Shown: positions 14,962-15,044 of the stretch, one piece after another
How the letters are laid out: each line of letters starts with the position of its first letter
Numbering within the stretch: the first letter of the stretch is position 1
Origin: an uncultured Acidimicrobiaceae bacterium
GTDB lineage: Bacteria > Actinomycetota > Acidimicrobiia > Acidimicrobiales > Ilumatobacteraceae
DNA: 15,044 bases
Reading direction: 5' to 3'
Assembly: GCA_903919215.1 (NCBI GenBank)
Contig: CAIXHI010000159.1
Coordinates: forward strand, 1 to 15,044
Notes under the pieces: model-generated
Told to the model about the DNA's origin: nothing
The model's database searches: none
What the model saw: the letters and a program-made list of their open reading frames with translations, nothing else
Position numbers and translations under genes: made by a program

Positions 14962-15044
14962 CTACCTTTCGGAATGGCTTTGGTCAGAATGGCTTTGGTC
15001 AGAGTGGCTTCGGGCCGAGAGGATCACTGGATGGGTACCGAGAA
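14962..15044 (-). CDS. Probable C-terminal tail of an upstream gene with SHSDQ repeats (partial)
   Basis: On the minus strand one frame is open from the window edge to a TAG at 14964-14962, only 7 bases before the transporter's GTG; the stop overlaps its ribosome binding site. The visible 26 residues start LGTHPVIL and end with SHSDQ, SHSDQ, SHSER. A 15-bp tandem repeat keeps this frame, which supports coding. The opening LGT could be the YLG-type end of an ABC ATPase such as LivF, expected here by context, but the residue before L is not Tyr because its codon ends in TT. A second frame ends earlier at a TGA (15026-15024), so the frame choice is uncertain. Confidence 0.35.
   Translation of the reverse strand, partial: LGTHPVILSARSHSDQSHSDQSHSER
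14973..15010. repeat. 15-bp tandem repeat upstream of the transporter gene
   Basis: AATGGCTTTGGTCAG occurs twice exactly in tandem (14973-14987 and 14988-15002), followed by a decayed partial copy AGTGGCTT (15003-15010). Read on the minus strand it gives SHSDQ repeats in one frame. The region could instead be untranslated leader. Confidence 0.85.

Overview
The window is high-GC DNA (roughly two-thirds G+C by eye) with strong G/C bias at third codon positions, GTG as well as ATG starts, tightly packed operons and a fused LivH-LivM-LivG transporter. This fits a high-GC actinobacterium, possibly of the Acidimicrobiia type. That assignment is an inference from style and gene content, because no rRNA or other taxonomic marker is present.

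Layout. A plus-strand operon fills 1-10038: a 5'-truncated tannase-like alpha/beta hydrolase (copy 1), a short-chain dehydrogenase/reductase (SDR) overlapping it by one base, tannase-like copy 2, an amidohydrolase-2 family enzyme, tannase-like copy 3, and a second amidohydrolase. A strong bidirectional hairpin terminator (10053-10090) separates it from a converging minus-strand operon. In its own direction of transcription that operon contains a probable tail of an upstream gene (window edge), a 906-residue LivH-LivM-LivG fusion, and tannase-like copy 4. No regulator, tRNA, rRNA, transposase, integrase or CRISPR array is visible.

The core is a family of four paralogous proteins of about 690 residues. 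They read as a tannase/feruloyl-esterase-type alpha/beta hydrolase followed by a PKD-like Ig-fold domain. All four keep a putative Ser-Asp-His triad, but none has a signal peptide and none has the two cysteines that flank Ser and His in classical tannases. They therefore look like cytoplasmic, disulfide-free relatives. The hydrolase plus amidohydrolase pair occurs twice in tandem.

Working model (inference): an ABC importer of the branched-chain amino acid/aromatic acid type brings in a carboxylated or ester-containing compound. The hydrolases cleave ester or C-C bonds inside the cell, the amidohydrolases carry out metal-dependent hydrolysis, hydration or decarboxylation, and the SDR performs a redox step or, since it lacks the catalytic tyrosine, something else. 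The substrate cannot be read from the sequence. Non-coding structure worth attention includes two operon-internal hairpins, a 10-bp tandem repeat that begins on a stop codon, a duplicated ribosome-binding-site/start module, and a 15-bp in-frame tandem repeat upstream of the transporter gene.
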